Under the pieces are notes generated by a model. That model was not told where the DNA came from. It was given only the letters and a program-made list of their open reading frames with translations, and ran no database searches. Position numbers and translations under genes: made by a program. A stretch of 64,000 bases of DNA. Source: Pleurocapsa sp. PCC 7327 (GTDB lineage: Bacteria; Cyanobacteriota; Cyanobacteriia; Cyanobacteriales; Microcystaceae). This document shows positions 61,851-64,000 of this stretch, one piece after another. The stretch covers positions 3,488,024 through 3,552,023 of the forward strand of contig NC_019689.1 in NCBI RefSeq assembly GCF_000317025.1, read 5' to 3'. Numbering within the stretch: position 1 is the stretch's first letter; every line of letters begins with the position of its first letter.

Positions 61851-62276
61851 TCAGAAGCGCGATTTGCCTGAAGATCTAGGGGAATGAGGACGACGAGCGC
61901 GAGTTCTTCCCTCTCTTTCTCTTTTGAGAGAGCCATTATTGTCCCGACCTTCCCGTCGCTTTGGCTTCTCGCTTTGACTTTCGTAAATATCTAAATAAAG
62001 GGATTGACCTGCTGCTGCCGCCGCCGTTTCTAGAACCGTGCGAATAGCTTGTAGGTTGCGCCCACCACGACCGAAAACTCGCCCTTTGTCCGTTCCCTCA
62101 AAAGCTAATCGAACCCAAACTCGTGTGTTTTGGTTAGATTGCTCGCAGTCGATACTGAGTAACTCTGGTGACTCCAAAAACGGACTGACGAGAAACTTTA
62201 CCAACCCACAATAGTCTGGAATAGGAGTTTGAGTATCTTTAGACAAGTTTGTTGCCTTAAGCATTGACTTGTTCAA
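61851..62276 (-). CDS. KH-domain RNA-binding protein behind rpsP
   Basis: 141 residues. The KH domain (about 30-100) has [20 protein letters not shown] with the GRGG loop, like KhpA. A basic, disordered tail ([19 protein letters not shown] and onwards) of about 40 residues is extra and could bind RNA without order. It overlaps the 3' end of rpsP by 20 bp, so translation is coupled. The tandem rpsP-KH order is conserved in many bacteria. Confidence 0.9.
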   Translation of the reverse strand: MNKSMLKATNLSKDTQTPIPDYCGLVKFLVSPFLESPELLSIDCEQSNQNTRVWVRLAFEGTDKGRVFGRGGRNLQAIRTVLETAAAAAGQSLYLDIYESQSEKPKRREGRDNNGSLKREREGRTRARRPHSPRSSGKSRF

Positions 62277-62505
62277 AAACTTTGGCTTTTGTTAGGATGT
62301 TGCGTACTGTCTCTGTTGTTTGAGCACCTTCTTTGAGTCGCTTGACAATCGCGGGAACGTTCAGCCGGGTTTCATCGGTTCTCGGATTGTAAAATCCCAG
62401 TTCTTCGAGGGGACGACCTTGTCGGCGACTGGTGCTTTGTGTGGCTACGATTCTGTAGCTAACTTCTCTTTTCTTTCCGTATCGCTTTAAGCGCAATTTG
62501 ATCAT
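62257..62505 (-). CDS. rpsP: 30S ribosomal protein S16
   Basis: 82 residues, standard length. [20 protein letters not shown] then [20 protein letters not shown] is the S16 signature. The protein helps fold the 5' domain of 16S rRNA. First gene of the rpsP-KH operon. The other usual partners (rimM, trmD, rplS) are not in the window. Confidence 0.97.
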   Translation of the reverse strand: MIKLRLKRYGKKREVSYRIVATQSTSRRQGRPLEELGFYNPRTDETRLNVPAIVKRLKEGAQTTETVRNILTKAKVFEQVNA

Positions 62506-62644
62506 AATTAACCCTAAAAATACTCCTTTCCGATTGTAAGGGATTACTAGTTGGATTGGGGAGCTTTATAGATCTTAGAGAAAGTCATGTTGAGTTTTTG
62601 GCTCCCGTAGCTTGGCTCCCATCTGACTAGGTTCAGATTTGACT

Positions 62645-63145
62645 TTAGCAAGAAGCACACAGGAAGAACTCCATTTCTTTTTTGTCTTCGATCGCTTTGA
62701 GTGCCAATGCGATCGCGTCATGAATATTATCTGATTCAGCGTTACCTAGATCTTCGACTACTTTAAGAATGCCATCGATTTGTGCTTGGAGCTTTTGTTC
62801 TTCTTCTTTCTCCTTCGCTTGTAGCTCTTGAATTTGTTTTTGGATTCTGTTAATCGCCGAGCGTTTGGGAATGATAATTCCGTGAATCAAGCCTTCGATG
62901 GCAGCAGTAATGGTCTCATTAATTTCTGTCTGTTGGTCGGGCAATAGCGCAATAACTTCCGACATAGCATTCCGAACGGCTTTCAGAATGACTTTAGGGT
63001 CTTCTGTGGCTTGAGATGCAATTTTAGCTTCCGCAGCTAAAACTTTGGTTTCGATAATCTCTCTAATTTTATCTATCTCTAAAGCTTGTTGTCGTTTGGG
63101 AGCGCGACTGGGTGCTTTGGTGATGCTTGTTCTTTGGTTAGACAT
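62645..63145 (-). CDS. Helical, coiled-coil protein of unknown function
   Basis: 166 residues, mostly alpha-helix. The segment NRIQKQIQELQAKEKEEEQK with LQAQIDGILKVVEDLG is a clear coiled coil, and a hydrophobic helical part ITAAIEGLIHGIIIPKR precedes it. The basic N-terminus (TKAPSRAPKRQQA) could bind nucleic acid. The end FFLCASC with two cysteines is unusual for a helical protein and might bind a metal. I do not recognise a family; the gene stands between rpsP and a repeat-rich spacer. Confidence 0.65.
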   Translation of the reverse strand: MSNQRTSITKAPSRAPKRQQALEIDKIREIIETKVLAAEAKIASQATEDPKVILKAVRNAMSEVIALLPDQQTEINETITAAIEGLIHGIIIPKRSAINRIQKQIQELQAKEKEEEQKLQAQIDGILKVVEDLGNAESDNIHDAIALALKAIEDKKEMEFFLCASC

Positions 63146-63361
63146 TATTTTTCTCCGATCGCATAATTAATTTCTGTTCTCTTCCTTAAAACTAAGAAAA
63201 AACATCAGGAAATGTTAAAGGTCTTGAGAAAATTTATATTTTGTAGCGCAGGCATCGAGAATTTCTAAATCCTCTGTCGATCTCCGTGCCGATTTACAGG
63301 CGCCAATCTCCAAAATCTCTGCAACATACCCATTACGGGCACGACACTGCCATGCCCTATT

Positions 63362-63661
63362 GACAGGTTGTCCCAAAAGTATAAAATTTCATGTTGAGCG
63401 TAGCGATCGCGAAGCGAAATATCTTCTACCGATTCGCAATTCGCAATTATCAGCTCGCAATTGGGAAATAGAGATGGATTCTAGCTAGAAATTTAATGTT
63501 TTTATCTTTTAATGGCGAATTGCGAATTATCAATTAGTCAGCTGCTCTGGGTGTAAGGCTTTTTCCTCGAGCATCTGTAGCGTTCTTGTTTAGAGATGGT
63601 CTTATAGCACTTTTCAGTTAGATGAGAGACAAAATTAGTCGATTGGGGGAAAGGGAAAAAG
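63362..63661. repeat. MITE-like palindromic repeat, copy E/F (extended)
   Basis: The left half (63362-63425) has ACAGGTTGTCCCAAAAGTAT and the core TCATGTTGAGCGTAGCGATC then GCGAAGCGAAATAT. The right half (63604-63661) has TAGCACTTTTCAGTTAGATG and the uninterrupted target CGATTGGGG. Between them lie an inverted pair ATTCGCAATTCGC / GCGAATTGCGAAT (63430 and 63513). The rest of 63146-63671 is non-coding. Confidence 0.65.
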
Positions 63662-63671
63662 ATATTTCGCT

Positions 63672-64000
63672 TCAAACAGCCGCAAGAATTTCTTCATCGA
63701 CTGAGAAATCAATTTCTGCTTGATGACGACCGGAAGCAAGATAATCGTTTTGGAAAGAATCTTTTAATCCGGATAAGAGATCGTATTCTGGTTTCCAATC
63801 GAGATGTTCTATTGCTTTATGGACATCGGCAAAGAAATGCTGCACTCGAATGGGAAATGCTTTGCGCTTGCCAAAGTCGAACTTTTTGGGGTCGTAATGT
63901 ACTAATTTCAGGTCGTCGGGAGATTTTCCGGCTGCTGCGGCACAGGTGCGGGCTAAGCCCTCAAAAGTGACGTAGCGATCGCCGGAAATATTATAGATCT
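63672..64000 (-). CDS. NAD-dependent epimerase/dehydratase, CSP41-like (5' end outside window)
   Basis: The minus-strand frame is open from the window edge to the TGA at 63672. It reads IYNISGDRYVTFEGLARTCA, then PDDLKLVHYDPKKFDFGKRK, AFPIRVQHFFADVHKAIEHL and DWKPEYDLLSGLKDSFQNDY. This C-terminal half fits the extended short-chain dehydrogenases near chloroplast CSP41, which bind and cut RNA hairpins. The NAD loop and catalytic YxxxK are upstream of the edge, so activity cannot be judged. Confidence 0.85.
   Translation of the reverse strand, partial: IYNISGDRYVTFEGLARTCAAAAGKSPDDLKLVHYDPKKFDFGKRKAFPIRVQHFFADVHKAIEHLDWKPEYDLLSGLKDSFQNDYLASGRHQAEIDFSVDEEILAAV

Overview
The window is chromosomal DNA from a cyanobacterium. 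The signs are many GCGATCGC (HIP1) palindromes, genes confined to oxygenic phototrophs (ccmO, the Rubisco factor raf1, ferredoxin-type sulfite reductase, sucrose-phosphate phosphatase, a ferrochelatase with a chlorophyll-binding tail) and many small protein families known only from cyanobacteria. The hps-type pseudopilin cluster and the repeat-rich intergenic DNA suggest a morphologically complex or colonial form, but the species cannot be fixed from the sequence alone. Both ends cut through genes: the 3' part of lnt on the left and an NAD-dependent epimerase/CSP41-like gene on the right.

Layout. 1-13 kb: lnt end, cryptochrome-DASH, sir, ruvA/spp, rsmA-ispE, glgC, tRNA-Pro, lipA and a group 2 sigma factor. 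13-26 kb: small cyanobacterial proteins, a strong hairpin preceded by a perfect complement of the Yfr1 sRNA motif, Tat-exported Mn superoxide dismutase with an exported FAD oxidoreductase, pnp, folB, an M48 protease, PilZ, DUF4912, rhodanese, DUF547 and a glycosyltransferase. 26.6-30.4 kb: a repeat tangle with one small mobile element inserted in another, then a carbon-fixation patch (ccmO facing raf1) and cobO. 30.4-32.4 kb: a decayed IS200/IS605-family element (TnpA has lost its catalytic tyrosine, TnpB has two frameshifts) followed by a MITE-like repeat. 32.6-40.5 kb: an hps-type cluster of one giant pilin-like protein (HpsA) and four pseudopilins. 40.9-43.5 kb: thrC paired with a MoaD/CysO-like sulfur carrier, and an alpha/beta hydrolase that lacks its usual catalytic histidine. 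43.7-46.9 kb: a stand-alone ketosynthase with a ruined acyltransferase, translationally coupled (ATGA) to an exported START/cyclase-like protein. 47-52.9 kb: DUF3110, murQ, an EGY-type site-2 protease, tRNA-Met, a DevB-like adaptor with its TetR regulator, and a response regulator whose DNA-binding domain is replaced by a coiled coil and membrane anchor. 53-64 kb: an ABC exporter, sixA, gltA, a ferredoxin-metallo-hydrolase fusion, an ArsP-type permease, hemH, rpsP-KH, a coiled-coil protein and the partial epimerase.

Most genes are single housekeeping units. Systems visible as groups are the carbon-fixation pair ccmO/raf1, the surface-secretion cluster hpsA-hpsB-hpsC-pseudopilin-pseudopilin, and the KS/START pair. 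Several small repeat families fill the spacers: a roughly 120-290 bp palindromic MITE family with at least five loci, a short TAGTGC palindrome, and a composite module of GGTCATT, GTTAGTAG and CTCCCCACAC repeats lying just before cobO, sixA and hemH. No CRISPR array, rRNA or prophage was seen.
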